From: Geofilum rhodophaeum
GTDB lineage: Bacteria > Bacteroidota > Bacteroidia > Bacteroidales > Marinilabiliaceae
NCBI RefSeq assembly: GCF_002210225.1
Contig: NZ_MWUJ01000003.1
Span: forward strand, 124,001-188,000
Length of the DNA: 64,000 nt
Direction of reading: 5' to 3'
Shown here one piece after another: positions 47,091-56,013 of this stretch. The notes under the pieces are model-generated. The model saw nothing but the letters and a program-made list of their open reading frames with translations, did not search any database and was not told where the DNA came from. The translations under genes and the position numbers were made by a program. Each line of letters starts with the position of its first letter. The stretch's first letter is position 1.

Positions 47091-47831
47091 TTATTGCAGG
47101 GGACGATGGGCAACATAGATGGTGGCAATCCCCAGGGTCTGCCGGCGACTCTTTTCTACTTCAAAACCGGCTTGCACCAAGGCCTCCTCAAAGGCCTTTC
47201 CTTCAGGAAAATGCAACACGGAAGCAGGCAAATAATCGTAAGCTTCCTTATCCTTTGAAATTAAACCTCCCCACCAAGGCAAAACGTGTGCAAAATAACA
47301 GCCGTACAACTGCTTAAAAGGAAAAATGTGCGGACGCGAAAACTCTAAAACCACCAGCGAGCCTCCGGGCTTGAGTACACGATTCATTTCACAAAGTCCC
47401 TGATGCAAATCTCCGAAATTACGCACCCCAAAGGCCACCGTTACCGCATCAAAAAAACGATCGGTAAAGGGCAGTGCTTCTGAATCGGCTTCTTTGAGTA
47501 CAATGGTATGTTGCAAACCCCGTTTCGAGACTTTCTGCGCCGCACGTGCCAACATGCCTGCAGAAATATCGGCACCGTACACCGCTGTAGGCTTAGGATG
47601 GATGCCGGCCAGGGCAATGGCCAGGTCGCCGGTTCCGGTAGCTACATCCAGCACAACAGGCGCCTTTTTTCGCGCAACAATGCGCACCACCCGCCTTCGC
47701 CAAAGCTTATCGATACCCATCGAGAGCAAATGATTCAGAAAGTCGTACTTAGGCGCAATGCGGTTGAACATAGCCGTAACCTGTTCCTTCTTCGAACCTT
47801 CGGCCTGTGCATAGGGTTTCACACTCATCAT
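47091..47831 (-). CDS. ubiE: demethylmenaquinone methyltransferase
   Basis: 246 residues. FNRIAPKYDFLNHLLSMGID, the S-adenosylmethionine motif LDVATGTGDLAIALAG and FGVRNFGDLHQGL with the later VLEFSRP are diagnostic of UbiE/MenG. It makes the last step of menaquinone synthesis, consistent with a menaquinone-based respiratory chain. Likely first gene of a ubiE-porT-dehydrogenase operon; the -7 element is placed upstream. Confidence 0.96.
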   Translation of the reverse strand: MMSVKPYAQAEGSKKEQVTAMFNRIAPKYDFLNHLLSMGIDKLWRRRVVRIVARKKAPVVLDVATGTGDLAIALAGIHPKPTAVYGADISAGMLARAAQKVSKRGLQHTIVLKEADSEALPFTDRFFDAVTVAFGVRNFGDLHQGLCEMNRVLKPGGSLVVLEFSRPHIFPFKQLYGCYFAHVLPWWGGLISKDKEAYDYLPASVLHFPEGKAFEEALVQAGFEVEKSRRQTLGIATIYVAHRPLQ

Positions 47832-47860
47832 TATTTGTCAGATATTACAAAATAGGGCGA

Positions 47861-47868
47861 CAAAGATA
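47861..47868 (-). promoter_or_regulatory. -7 element of ubiE
   Basis: The minus strand reads TATCTTTG; start near 47854, about 23 bases before the ATG. The -33 element is not clear. Confidence 0.5.
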
Positions 47869-47885
47869 CCAAAAAAGCACGGCAA

Positions 47886-50120
47886 TCAGCCTTCTATTTT
47901 CCCTTCCAACCAGATTTTCAGACTGTCTTCAAATCTTTTCTTTTCCTCGTCCATAAATCCATAAGATTCATCATCAATGCGCAACTCCCCTTTGGTAACA
48001 TGCCCCAGAATCGAAAAAGGAAATTCCTGCTCCACCATAAAGTCGACAAAAAGATCCTGCTTCTCGGGGGCAACAGAAACAATTACCCGACTTTGTGCTT
48101 CCCCAAACAAAAAGGCATCCTTACGAATTTCGGCGTCGGATGTAATGTCAAAACCAAAGCCCAGAGGTAGGGCGCTCTCCAATAAGCTAAAATACAAACC
48201 CCCATTAGAAACATCGTGCACCGAACGGACCAGGTTCTGATCGATCAAACCGGAAATAACCTGATGCAACTCCTTCTCTTCTTCAGGATTGTAACAAGGG
48301 GCTACTGAATGCTCCACGTTATGAATCAAACGCAAATACTCAGAGCCATTTACATCGTCGCGTGATCTGCCCACGAGAAAAATCATATCGCCCTTTTGAC
48401 GAAAGGCCAGCGTGGTGTGCCGATCGGCGTGTTTGAGCAATCCCACCATGCCAATAAGTGGAGAAGGCGTTACCGGAATCAATTGTCCTTCCACCGACCT
48501 TTGGTTGTAGAAACTCACATTTCCACTGATCACAGGAAGATTAAAATGTTTACAAGCCGCGGCTATTCCACGTACTGAAGCCACAAAATGGCCATAGGCT
48601 TCCGGGTCTCTGGGATTCCCAAAATTAAGGCAGTCGGAGACAGCAAGTGGCTGACCACCAGCGCAAATAATATTGCGCACTGCTTCTGCAACGGCAATTT
48701 CGGCCCCCTTTTGAACATCCCCATTCATATAACCCGGATTGCCATCCATTGTAGCAACGAGTGCCTTCCCTTCTGTCCCCACAGGTATAATGGCAGCATC
48801 TGAGGGATAACGACTGCTGGGATTATCGGACTTCAGCGACTTGGTAAAACGGCTGCCCAACCATTTTTTGGAGGCCAGATTGGGCGAGGACATCATACGC
48901 CGAACCGCAGCCGGATAGTGATCGGGTTCCGGAAAATCTTCAACCTTAACGGCAACACCCCGCTTGGGATCAATCTGAAAATCCGGCTCGTACACCGGTG
49001 CTTTACCTCCCAGACCCAGGTAGGCAACCGGCAGACGGGCAAGCTCTTCCTCCCCATCTCGGATACACAGCAGACCCGAATCGGTCACCCTACCCAAAAC
49101 CCCAAACTCAAGGCCGGCTTTTTGGGTTAAACTCTTGACCTTTTCGAGTTGGGAGGGCGCAAAACAAAGCAGCAGACGCCCCCAGGTTTCAGCCACCAAA
49201 ATATCGCGGGACGATAAGCCCGCATCCCTCAAAGGAACTTCTTCGGTACTTACTTCCAGGCCCGACTGCCCCCTGGCAGCCATGTCGGCCATGGCGCCTA
49301 CCAATCCCTGCGCACCAACAGGCTGAACGCCCACCAACAATTGTTGCTTGTTGAGTTTTTGCAGCAACTTCATCAGGCCTTTTTCAACTTCCATATTGCG
49401 TAAGCCATCAGCCTCTGCTCCCTTTGTCCCGTGATTGCTGATGACATCGGCAGCAAAAGCATCGCCATCGATGCCCTCACTTCCGGTGGCTGCGCCAACA
49501 ACAGCTATTAAATTGCCTTCCCCCCGTGCAACAGCATGCAGTAGCTCTTCCCGTGAGGCCACCCCCACAACCATATTGTTGACTACGGGGCTGGAGTTGA
49601 AACCTTCAGCAAAAAAGGTGTCGCCTCCCGCTAATGGAAGACCAAAACCCTTTTCAAAGTCGGCCAGCCCCTCTATGACTTCTTCAAACAACCAACGCGC
49701 AGTATCCCGTCGCGCATCGCCAAAACGCAGTGCATCCAAAAAAGCCAGGGGCTTTGCGCCCATAGCAAAAACATCCCGGCCCACCACACGCAAACCCGTG
49801 GCGGCCCCCAAACGCGGCTGAACGGCACAAGGGTGATTGTGCGATTCGACCTTGAACACACAAAGCTCGCCATCCCCAATATCCACAGCCCCGGAGACTT
49901 CGGTCCCGGCCTCCACCACCACATGCTGACCACTGCGCGGCAGCTCCTGCAAGTGTTTTAAAGAGTGCTTATAACTGGCATGCTCCGACCAAAGGATAGA
50001 AAATAGCTCCAGCTCAAGCAAATTTGGGCTTCGACCCAGAATTTTTTGTATGTGATCAAACTCCCCGGATCCGACGCCAAAAGTCTCGGCATCCTGCAGG
50101 GTGGCTGTTCTTGTTGTCAT
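47886..50120 (-). CDS. purL: phosphoribosylformylglycinamidine synthase, small-type PurL
   Basis: 744 residues, the size of the small PurL subunit, not the about 1230-residue fused enzyme. FGVGSGEFDHIQKILGR, WSEHASYKHS, the substrate motif KVESHNHPCAVQPRLGAATG and PVTPSPLIGMVGLL are intact. It makes FGAM from FGAR and ATP in purine synthesis. The small type works only with PurS and the glutaminase PurQ, neither of which is nearby. The gene appears to be alone, convergent with nothing on its right and divergent from the SDR gene. Confidence 0.92.
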   Translation of the reverse strand: MTTRTATLQDAETFGVGSGEFDHIQKILGRSPNLLELELFSILWSEHASYKHSLKHLQELPRSGQHVVVEAGTEVSGAVDIGDGELCVFKVESHNHPCAVQPRLGAATGLRVVGRDVFAMGAKPLAFLDALRFGDARRDTARWLFEEVIEGLADFEKGFGLPLAGGDTFFAEGFNSSPVVNNMVVGVASREELLHAVARGEGNLIAVVGAATGSEGIDGDAFAADVISNHGTKGAEADGLRNMEVEKGLMKLLQKLNKQQLLVGVQPVGAQGLVGAMADMAARGQSGLEVSTEEVPLRDAGLSSRDILVAETWGRLLLCFAPSQLEKVKSLTQKAGLEFGVLGRVTDSGLLCIRDGEEELARLPVAYLGLGGKAPVYEPDFQIDPKRGVAVKVEDFPEPDHYPAAVRRMMSSPNLASKKWLGSRFTKSLKSDNPSSRYPSDAAIIPVGTEGKALVATMDGNPGYMNGDVQKGAEIAVAEAVRNIICAGGQPLAVSDCLNFGNPRDPEAYGHFVASVRGIAAACKHFNLPVISGNVSFYNQRSVEGQLIPVTPSPLIGMVGLLKHADRHTTLAFRQKGDMIFLVGRSRDDVNGSEYLRLIHNVEHSVAPCYNPEEEKELHQVISGLIDQNLVRSVHDVSNGGLYFSLLESALPLGFGFDITSDAEIRKDAFLFGEAQSRVIVSVAPEKQDLFVDFMVEQEFPFSILGHVTKGELRIDDESYGFMDEEKKRFEDSLKIWLEGKIEG

Positions 50121-50142
50121 GGTTGTTGGTTTATGAATCTAC

Positions 50143-50162
50143 AATTACAAAAAAGTGTAATT
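50143..50162. repeat. palindrome between purL and the SDR gene
   Basis: AATTACA (50143-50149) and TGTAATT (50156-50162) are perfect inverted repeats around 6 bases, 23 bases upstream of the purL start. The size and symmetry suit a dimeric repressor. The rest of the 115-base gap shows no clear element other than TAATTTTA at 50158. Confidence 0.4.
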
Positions 50163-50235
50163 TTACCGTGGCAATGGCTTCTGAAAAATACTAAAAAACA
50201 GACAAACCACAAACCGATCACCAAAAAACAGGGAT

Positions 50236-50991
50236 ATGCAAAAAACAGCATTGGTTACCGGAGCTACCTCCGGAATAGGACAAGCTACAGCATTTCAACT
50301 CAGCAAAATGGGTTACGAACTGATTATCACAGGACGAAGAGCAGAGCGCCTGGCGGCCCTTTCCGCTGAACTGGCAGAACAAGGCACCTCTTGCACCAGT
50401 CTGTGCTTCGATATACAAAAAAAGGAAGCGGTAGACCAGGCCATGGACGAATTGGGGGAAAGACTTCAGCAAATCGACTTACTGGTAAATAATGCAGGCC
50501 TGGCTGCCACGGCCGAACCCATACAGTCGGGCGACTGGAACGACTGGGAACGCATGATCGACACCAATGTTAAGGGCTTGCTGACCATCAGCAGGCGCAT
50601 TATTCCGGGTATGATCGAGCGCCGATCGGGGCACATCGTCAATGTGAGTTCCATTGCCGGAAAGGAAGCCTACGCCAACGGCAACGTTTACTGCGCCACC
50701 AAACATGCGGTAGAAGCACTGACCAAAGGAATGCGTATCGACCTGCTGCCGTATGGCATTAAAGTCTCGTCTATTTCTCCGGGAATGGTAGATACAGAGT
50801 TCTCGCTGGTGCGCTACCATGGCGACCAGCAAAAGGCCGACGCAGTTTACCAGGGACTTACCCCGTTAGCAGCCGAGGACATTGCCGAAGCCATTGCCTT
50901 TATGGTCAGTCGCCCCCCACACGTTAATGTCAACGACCTTTTGCTTATGCCTACGGCACAGGCTAGTGCCGTATATAGTCACCGAGAATAA
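50236..50991 (+). CDS. short-chain dehydrogenase (YdfG-like SDR)
   Basis: 251 residues. Classical SDR: cofactor loop TGATSGIGQAT with GRRAERLA next (the Arg pair favours NADP), LVNNAGLA, the catalytic Ser (NVSSIAGKEA) and YCATKHA (Tyr-x-x-x-Lys). The sequence most resembles YdfG-type enzymes that oxidise serine and related 3-hydroxy acids, but the true substrate is unknown. It stands alone. Confidence 0.92.
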   Translation: MQKTALVTGATSGIGQATAFQLSKMGYELIITGRRAERLAALSAELAEQGTSCTSLCFDIQKKEAVDQAMDELGERLQQIDLLVNNAGLAATAEPIQSGDWNDWERMIDTNVKGLLTISRRIIPGMIERRSGHIVNVSSIAGKEAYANGNVYCATKHAVEALTKGMRIDLLPYGIKVSSISPGMVDTEFSLVRYHGDQQKADAVYQGLTPLAAEDIAEAIAFMVSRPPHVNVNDLLLMPTAQASAVYSHRE

Positions 50992-51026
50992 TTGCCTTAC
51001 ATCTGGATAAAAAACAAAAAAGCCCT

Positions 51027-51034
51027 TACCTTTG
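51027..51034 (+). promoter_or_regulatory. -7 element for the small secreted protein gene
   Basis: TACCTTTG, a full TAnnTTTG match; start near 51041 and a 22-base leader. No clean -33 element. Confidence 0.5.
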
Positions 51035-51062
51035 GGCCATTGTATAACTTTAATACTTAACC

Positions 51063-51509
51063 ATGAAAAAAGTACTTACTCTGCTGGTTCTGGCTTTTGC
51101 AGCCTTCCAGTTAAGCAGTGCCCAGACCAATGTTGAGAAAATTTCAAAACTGACAGAGGGCATCGTGAATGTGGGGGACGCCACCCTGAACGAAAACAAC
51201 CCCATTGTAGACATCACCCCCCTGGCTGAGGCACAGGCAGAAAGCAGCATCGTGCTGACCAAAGAAAATGTAGTGGAAGCCTTTAGTAAGGGACAGGATT
51301 ACAGCAAGGCCCTGATTATTGTTGGACAGCACACCCTTGTAAAAATTACCGACTGGGCCGACTGTCAGGCCTCTGGTTCCTGGGGAACCTGTATGCCCAA
51401 AGGGGAAGGCTTTGTTAAGAAGGGAGAGTTGCAGGAGAAAGCCGATTACATCAACAACATCATCGGCATTCCGGACAGTCAGACCCGGACGCTGTACCTT
51501 TTCAAGTAA
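51063..51509 (+). CDS. small secreted protein of unknown function
   Basis: 148 residues. A clear signal peptide (VLTLLVLAFAAFQLSSAQ) leaves a mature protein of about 128 residues. The only cysteines are in WADCQASGSWGTCMPKGEGF and could form a disulphide bond across a tight turn. No family is recognised. The gene has its own -7 element and terminator and lies convergent to the serpin gene, so it is probably a single, exported-product unit. A link to the serpin is only by position. Confidence 0.7.
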   Translation: MKKVLTLLVLAFAAFQLSSAQTNVEKISKLTEGIVNVGDATLNENNPIVDITPLAEAQAESSIVLTKENVVEAFSKGQDYSKALIIVGQHTLVKITDWADCQASGSWGTCMPKGEGFVKKGELQEKADYINNIIGIPDSQTRTLYLFK

Positions 51510-51527
51510 CAGAAAACAGTCTATCAC

Positions 51528-51559
51528 AAAAAGTGGCCGGAAATCCGGCCACTTTTTTT
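51528..51559. terminator. bidirectional terminator between the small secreted protein and serpin
   Basis: Stem AAAAGTGGCCGG / CCGGCCACTTTT with a 4-base loop, a T run on the plus side and an A run before the stem, so it can end both convergent genes. Confidence 0.9.
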
Positions 51560-51575
51560 ATCTCCAAAACTCCGC

Positions 51576-52787
51576 TTATTTTGAGGGATTCACGATCTTT
51601 CCTGCAAACAATACCGCCCCGCTGCTTTTCTCTGAAATTACAAAAACGAAGGGGCGATCGACCCTGAAGGTCCGTACCTGAGGCATGCTGGTAGTTACAA
51701 AACCTACACTGGTTACAGCTGCTGCCTCGCTGCCCCGTTCGTCCACTTCCAAAAAAGTTTTGTGCCTGACGTCCGAGATCAGCATCCGGTCGTTGGCCAG
51801 ATTGGCAAAGCCGGTATCGTCCTTAAAGGCCAGCTGCATGCCCAATTTTTCAAGGGCGGGAACCAAGTCGTAGGAAGCTTCTGTTTTAAACCGGGGAAGG
51901 GCCAATTGCAACAAACCGGGAGCGGGGTCTTCCTGAAGCTGAGCCCATAGTCCCTCTTTCATTTGTGCCAACAAATCGTCCACAGTATTTCCTTCACGGG
52001 GCAAAACCACGTGCATGCTGAAGGCACTGTCTCCATAGGCCAGTCGGACCGCTTCAAAGTCCTCACCCGAATAATATTGAAAGTGCCCCTCCTGTTGCAT
52101 CATGGGCACATTTACACTGCCCTTTGCAGTATAAAAAGGAGCTTCCTCCGTTTTTTCAGCGTCAAAACGGGCACTCCATGCTCCTTTAAAATACACCGCA
52201 TTGACCAGAAACAGAACGTGCTCGGGCCTTATTTTGTCTACAATGGATGGGATTCTGTCACGGGTAGCGTCTTTTACCCACTTATTGATAACAGCCTTGG
52301 CTGCCTCCTCGTTTCCGAAGTCCAATCCCTCTGCTCGAGCTGCATAAGATTCTGCTATGCAGGCCAGAAAGGCGGGGTTCAGTTCAAAACCTTTTCGGTA
52401 CCAGGCCGAATTGACCACGCCCATTGTCACCTTTGGGTCTGCACTTTCCAGGGCAAGACGAACATTTCGAAAAGCTTCGTTTAAGGCTTTCGGGTCGTCG
52501 TAACCCAAAACCCGGCACATTTCCTCCAGATTGTTTCCACTGGCACCGTTGAGGGCCATCCCCAAAGCCTGTGCAACGCTCAAAGGGGAGAGCACCACAT
52601 TTTCATCAGATGCTGCAGCTTCATTCAGCGCCAAAAGCAAAGACCACCCAAAATTTTCTGTTTTCTGCACCAGCTCAGCCGATTTCAGCGAGAGCACTTC
52701 AGGCTCCGGTTGGGGCAACTCTTCGCTCTTCTCACACGAAGAGGCAGCAAAACACAAACCCAGTACAAACCATCCTAAGCTTCTCAT
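51576..52787 (-). CDS. inhibitory-type serpin lipoprotein
   Basis: 403 residues from the ATG at 52787 (MRSLGWFVLG); an upstream ATG at 52817 would place ten polar residues before the signal. Signal peptide and probable lipidated Cys18 in AASSCEKSEEL; the acidic residues after Cys resemble the surface-export signal of Bacteroidota lipoproteins. The serpin core is complete (NVVLSPLSVAQALGMALNGA; VLFLVNAVYFKGAWSARFD; FVFVISEKSSGAVLFAGKI). The hinge GSEAAAVT has small residues at P14-P8, as required for inhibition; aligned from the hinge, P1-P1' would be Thr-Ser. The target protease is unknown. Confidence 0.9.
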   Translation of the reverse strand: MRSLGWFVLGLCFAASSCEKSEELPQPEPEVLSLKSAELVQKTENFGWSLLLALNEAAASDENVVLSPLSVAQALGMALNGASGNNLEEMCRVLGYDDPKALNEAFRNVRLALESADPKVTMGVVNSAWYRKGFELNPAFLACIAESYAARAEGLDFGNEEAAKAVINKWVKDATRDRIPSIVDKIRPEHVLFLVNAVYFKGAWSARFDAEKTEEAPFYTAKGSVNVPMMQQEGHFQYYSGEDFEAVRLAYGDSAFSMHVVLPREGNTVDDLLAQMKEGLWAQLQEDPAPGLLQLALPRFKTEASYDLVPALEKLGMQLAFKDDTGFANLANDRMLISDVRHKTFLEVDERGSEAAAVTSVGFVTTSMPQVRTFRVDRPFVFVISEKSSGAVLFAGKIVNPSK

Positions 52788-52869
52788 TGTCGTAGTATTT
52801 ATTATAAATAAGTCCACGTACTAAGATGCAGAAAGTCGCACCGGGTTGCGTCCCATATACTAAAGCGAC

Positions 52870-53760
52870 CTAGAGCAAGCCAAGTTGCCCCATTTCAGCC
52901 TTTAATGCCGACTGATGTTCCTCCGCCATGCTGCAAAGCGGCAAACGAAAAGTTCCACCCAATTTACCCATAAGCGCCAATCCGGTTTTTACGGGGATGG
53001 GGTTCGACTCCACAAACATCAGCTCCATAAGCCTTTTGTACTTATAAAAGAGAGAACGACTCTGAGCAACATCACCCGCCATGGATACTTCCATCAACTG
53101 ATGGAACTCACGGGGTATAAGATTAGCCACCACACTGATGCAACCATCAGCACCCAGCAAATTGGCTGAAGTCGCCAGAAAATCGTCGCCACTGTATACT
53201 TTAAAGCCATCCGGACGATTGGCCAACAACTCAGCAAAGACCGACATGTTGCCCCCGGCTTCCTTAATGGCGACAATGTTTTTAAACTCGGCACCTAAAC
53301 GCAAGGCCAATTTGGGCGAGATACAACTGCCGGTACGACCCGGAACGTTGTACAAAATAATGGGGGCATCCACAGCCTTGGCAAGTGCTGCAAAATGCTG
53401 ATACATTCCACTATCGCTGGGCTTATTGTAATAGGGCGCAACCACCAAAAGAGCATCTACACCCACACTCAGGGCACGTTTGGAGTATTTGATGCTGTCC
53501 TGGGTCGAATTGCTGCCGGTACCTGCAATAACAGGGATCCGGCCCTTCACTCTCTTCACCGCTCTTTCCATCATCGTGGCATCCTCATCTTCCGACAAGG
53601 CCGGAGTTTCTCCGGTTGTTCCGCACACAACCAAAGCATCGGTCCCGTTGTCGAGATGCCAGTCTACCAAACGATCAAAAGTCTCGAGATCCAACTCTCC
53701 GTTTTCTTTGAATGGGGTGGCAATGGCGACTATAGAGCCGCGTAAATTTTCTATAGGCAT
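52870..53760 (-). CDS. dapA: 4-hydroxy-tetrahydrodipicolinate synthase
   Basis: 296 residues, normal length. The catalytic Lys166 (IVAIKEAGGN), Tyr137 and Arg142 (LYNVPGRTG) and Thr48-Thr49 (CGTTGETPAL) are all present. It joins pyruvate with aspartate semialdehyde in lysine and diaminopimelate synthesis, so it feeds peptidoglycan. It follows the Hdr-like operon on the same strand, 81 bases after it, with no terminator seen; co-transcription is possible. Confidence 0.97.
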   Translation of the reverse strand: MPIENLRGSIVAIATPFKENGELDLETFDRLVDWHLDNGTDALVVCGTTGETPALSEDEDATMMERAVKRVKGRIPVIAGTGSNSTQDSIKYSKRALSVGVDALLVVAPYYNKPSDSGMYQHFAALAKAVDAPIILYNVPGRTGSCISPKLALRLGAEFKNIVAIKEAGGNMSVFAELLANRPDGFKVYSGDDFLATSANLLGADGCISVVANLIPREFHQLMEVSMAGDVAQSRSLFYKYKRLMELMFVESNPIPVKTGLALMGKLGGTFRLPLCSMAEEHQSALKAEMGQLGLL

Positions 53761-53841
53761 AACAATCTGTATTATCTTTTTAAGGATCGTTTCAAAGGCT
53801 AAAGATATTGAAAAGTACAGGATTGTGCAAAATGCATCCCA

Positions 53842-55671
53842 CTATAGCTCCTGAACAGCTGCAAGCGCAGCTTTCCTTTGCCCTTGTTGTTCGGGCAGGC
53901 CCGTGACTGCAAGGACTTCAGCTAAATCCTTAACCGGCAGACTGCTCTGCCGGGCCAAATTGTGTTGACAAAGCGGACAGGAGGTAACGATACTTTGTGC
54001 CCCGGGTACTTCCAACACCTTAAGAGTCCGGGAAGTTAGCGCCTGACGCTCGGACAGAGACAAAGAAAGGGAACCGAGACTGTTGCCGCAACACAATGCA
54101 TCTGCCTGCTCGCGTTCGAGGGAAAGCAGCGTGCCACAACTTTGCAGCAACTCCCTGGGTGCCTGATAACAGGTCGATTTTCTGCCCAATTCGCAAGGGT
54201 CATGGTAGCTGAAGCACGCAGTTCCTTTCTCCCGCTTTAAGCTGCCCGAGCTGAGGCAGGACCAGAGCACTTCACTGTGATGATAAACAGGGAGCTCCAA
54301 CCGATAGTCATCCCTGAACTGTTTGAGGCAAATGGGGCAGGTTGTGACCAGCATTCGGGCCTGCTGCCCCTTAATCAAACTTCGGTTGTGTTCCCGCAAT
54401 GCGCTGGCCTCACTGGCGCGGCCGGCCAATGCCAGGGGGCGTCCGCAACAAATACTCTCCTGTTCGTCCAGATGCACCCAACTGAGGCCTGCCTCCTCGA
54501 ACAAGTCTTTCAAGGCCTTGGTGGTTGCGGGTTTCAAACGCCCCATGCATCCGGTAAAGAGCAAAACATCCACCTTGGAAGTCTCCACTGGCCCAACAGT
54601 GGGCAAATAGGAATAAACTGCATGGTGCTTTTCATGTATCTTTCCACGGGCAGCCATCCGCAATTTCTCCAAACCGAGGTTGATGGGACAAGCTTCCTCG
54701 CAAGCCCCGCAACTCAGGCAGGTGGAAGCCAGACTTTCCCAGCCCTTACCGCTGCGCAGGGCGCGCAGGAAGTAGGCAGACTGAAAGGGATGGTCTTTAA
54801 TGGCGGGACAAACATCCAGACACAGACCGCAGGAAGAACAAGCATGGATCTCAAAAGCCTGAAGCGCTTTTTCAGGCTGCAAATCTTCAGCGGCCTGCAA
54901 ACCCCAGTGCCGCAAAAGAATCAATACCATCTCGGTTGGAATATGCAGATATCGCGAAAATGGCAGGACAACAAAAAAGGCACCCAGCGACAAGGAATAT
55001 GCCCACCAAAACGGCAGTTCCAGACCGGCAAGTGTGCCGGAGGTGAAACAGCAGCGACCTAGTGCGCCCGTCAGAAAGCCCCCACCCCCATGCTGACCAA
55101 AAGTAAGGGCTTCGGCCACCAGGCGCAGAGGAAATATCATCCAGAGAAATGTAAGGGCCACCCGATTGACCAGGGTGTGCCGCGTGGTGCTGTGTATGCC
55201 CAGCACTTTTTTCCTAATCCTTTTCACTATGGCCAGGGCTAAGCCAGTCAGCACCAGCAAAAGCCCAAAATCCATATAATGCAACCAAAAAGTACCAGCC
55301 CATCCACCTACTGTTTGCGGTTCAAAATAACGAAAGAATACCGCATACCAGGTCCCGTGCAAAAACTGGCCGCTGTGGAACCAGGTCTCAAACTTTCCGC
55401 CCACAATCATCATAAACCAACCAAGGGCCAGACTCATGTGCATAAAACCCAGGCGTCGGTTCCTCTTGTATATACGCAGGTGCAAAAGACCTTCCGAAAA
55501 AATTTCACGCACAGCCAACAAACTGTGCTTCGAAAACATCCTCGACAACAACCTGGAAGAAGGCCGCCGCAACAAACTACGTAACCACCATAGGTAACGC
55601 AGCAGCAAAACCGCCAGGGCAAACATAAAGCCGAGCATAAACGGCCAGACAAACCAGGCTGATTTTTCCAT
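53842..55671 (-). CDS. membrane HdrDE-like iron-sulphur protein
   Basis: 609 residues. Residues 10-245 hold about five membrane helices like NarI/HdrE cytochrome b subunits, with several His residues available for heme. A ferredoxin dicluster follows (CSSCGLCLDVCP at 278-289; CLSCGACEEACP at 318-329), then two complete CCG domains: Cys375, Cys408-409, Cys445/448, and Cys493, Cys527-528, Cys565/568, which in HdrD/HdrB bind noncubane [4Fe-4S] clusters. It resembles a fusion of HdrE and HdrD and would join soluble electron carriers with menaquinone. It is the last of five genes, 3 bases after the dicluster gene. Confidence 0.88.
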   Translation of the reverse strand: MEKSAWFVWPFMLGFMFALAVLLLRYLWWLRSLLRRPSSRLLSRMFSKHSLLAVREIFSEGLLHLRIYKRNRRLGFMHMSLALGWFMMIVGGKFETWFHSGQFLHGTWYAVFFRYFEPQTVGGWAGTFWLHYMDFGLLLVLTGLALAIVKRIRKKVLGIHSTTRHTLVNRVALTFLWMIFPLRLVAEALTFGQHGGGGFLTGALGRCCFTSGTLAGLELPFWWAYSLSLGAFFVVLPFSRYLHIPTEMVLILLRHWGLQAAEDLQPEKALQAFEIHACSSCGLCLDVCPAIKDHPFQSAYFLRALRSGKGWESLASTCLSCGACEEACPINLGLEKLRMAARGKIHEKHHAVYSYLPTVGPVETSKVDVLLFTGCMGRLKPATTKALKDLFEEAGLSWVHLDEQESICCGRPLALAGRASEASALREHNRSLIKGQQARMLVTTCPICLKQFRDDYRLELPVYHHSEVLWSCLSSGSLKREKGTACFSYHDPCELGRKSTCYQAPRELLQSCGTLLSLEREQADALCCGNSLGSLSLSLSERQALTSRTLKVLEVPGAQSIVTSCPLCQHNLARQSSLPVKDLAEVLAVTGLPEQQGQRKAALAAVQEL

Positions 55672-55674
55672 CGA

Positions 55675-56013
55675 CTAAGGTTTGGGGGGCAGCAAGGCCG
55701 CCATTAACAAAAGGGCGTTACGAATATTAACTCCGCGGGGACAAGTCATCTGACACTTTCCGCACAACATGCAGTGCTGCGCCCTTTGACCAACAACTTC
55801 CACTTCTCCTGCCCAAAGCTGTAAAACCAGACGGTAAAAAGCCAAAGGAGTGAATACACCGGCCGTACAAACCGCGGCACATTGTCCGCACGCCATACAA
55901 GCACGAATACTGGGTTCGGCCTCCAAAACAGCTTGCACCTCAGGCAATAAGGGTACACTCAGCTCCAGAGCCCGGTTGGGTGCAAAGGAAAAACCAAAAT
56001 CGGGTTTAGGCAT
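55675..56013 (-). CDS. HdrC-like dicluster iron-sulphur protein
   Basis: 112 residues, with two CxxCxxCxxxC sites: Cys39/42/45/49 and Cys81/84/87/91; the second ends in CPRG. This pattern belongs to HdrC or to the C-terminal ferredoxin segment of full-length HdrA. Since the HdrA-like protein beside it ends before such a segment, this gene may supply that segment as a separate subunit. Its start overlaps the hdrA-like gene by 8 bases. Confidence 0.88.
   Translation of the reverse strand: MPKPDFGFSFAPNRALELSVPLLPEVQAVLEAEPSIRACMACGQCAAVCTAGVFTPLAFYRLVLQLWAGEVEVVGQRAQHCMLCGKCQMTCPRGVNIRNALLLMAALLPPKP

Noticed and set aside
47021-47128. 36-codon extension of porT
   Set aside because: It overlaps ubiE and would hide the signal peptide that begins at 47020.
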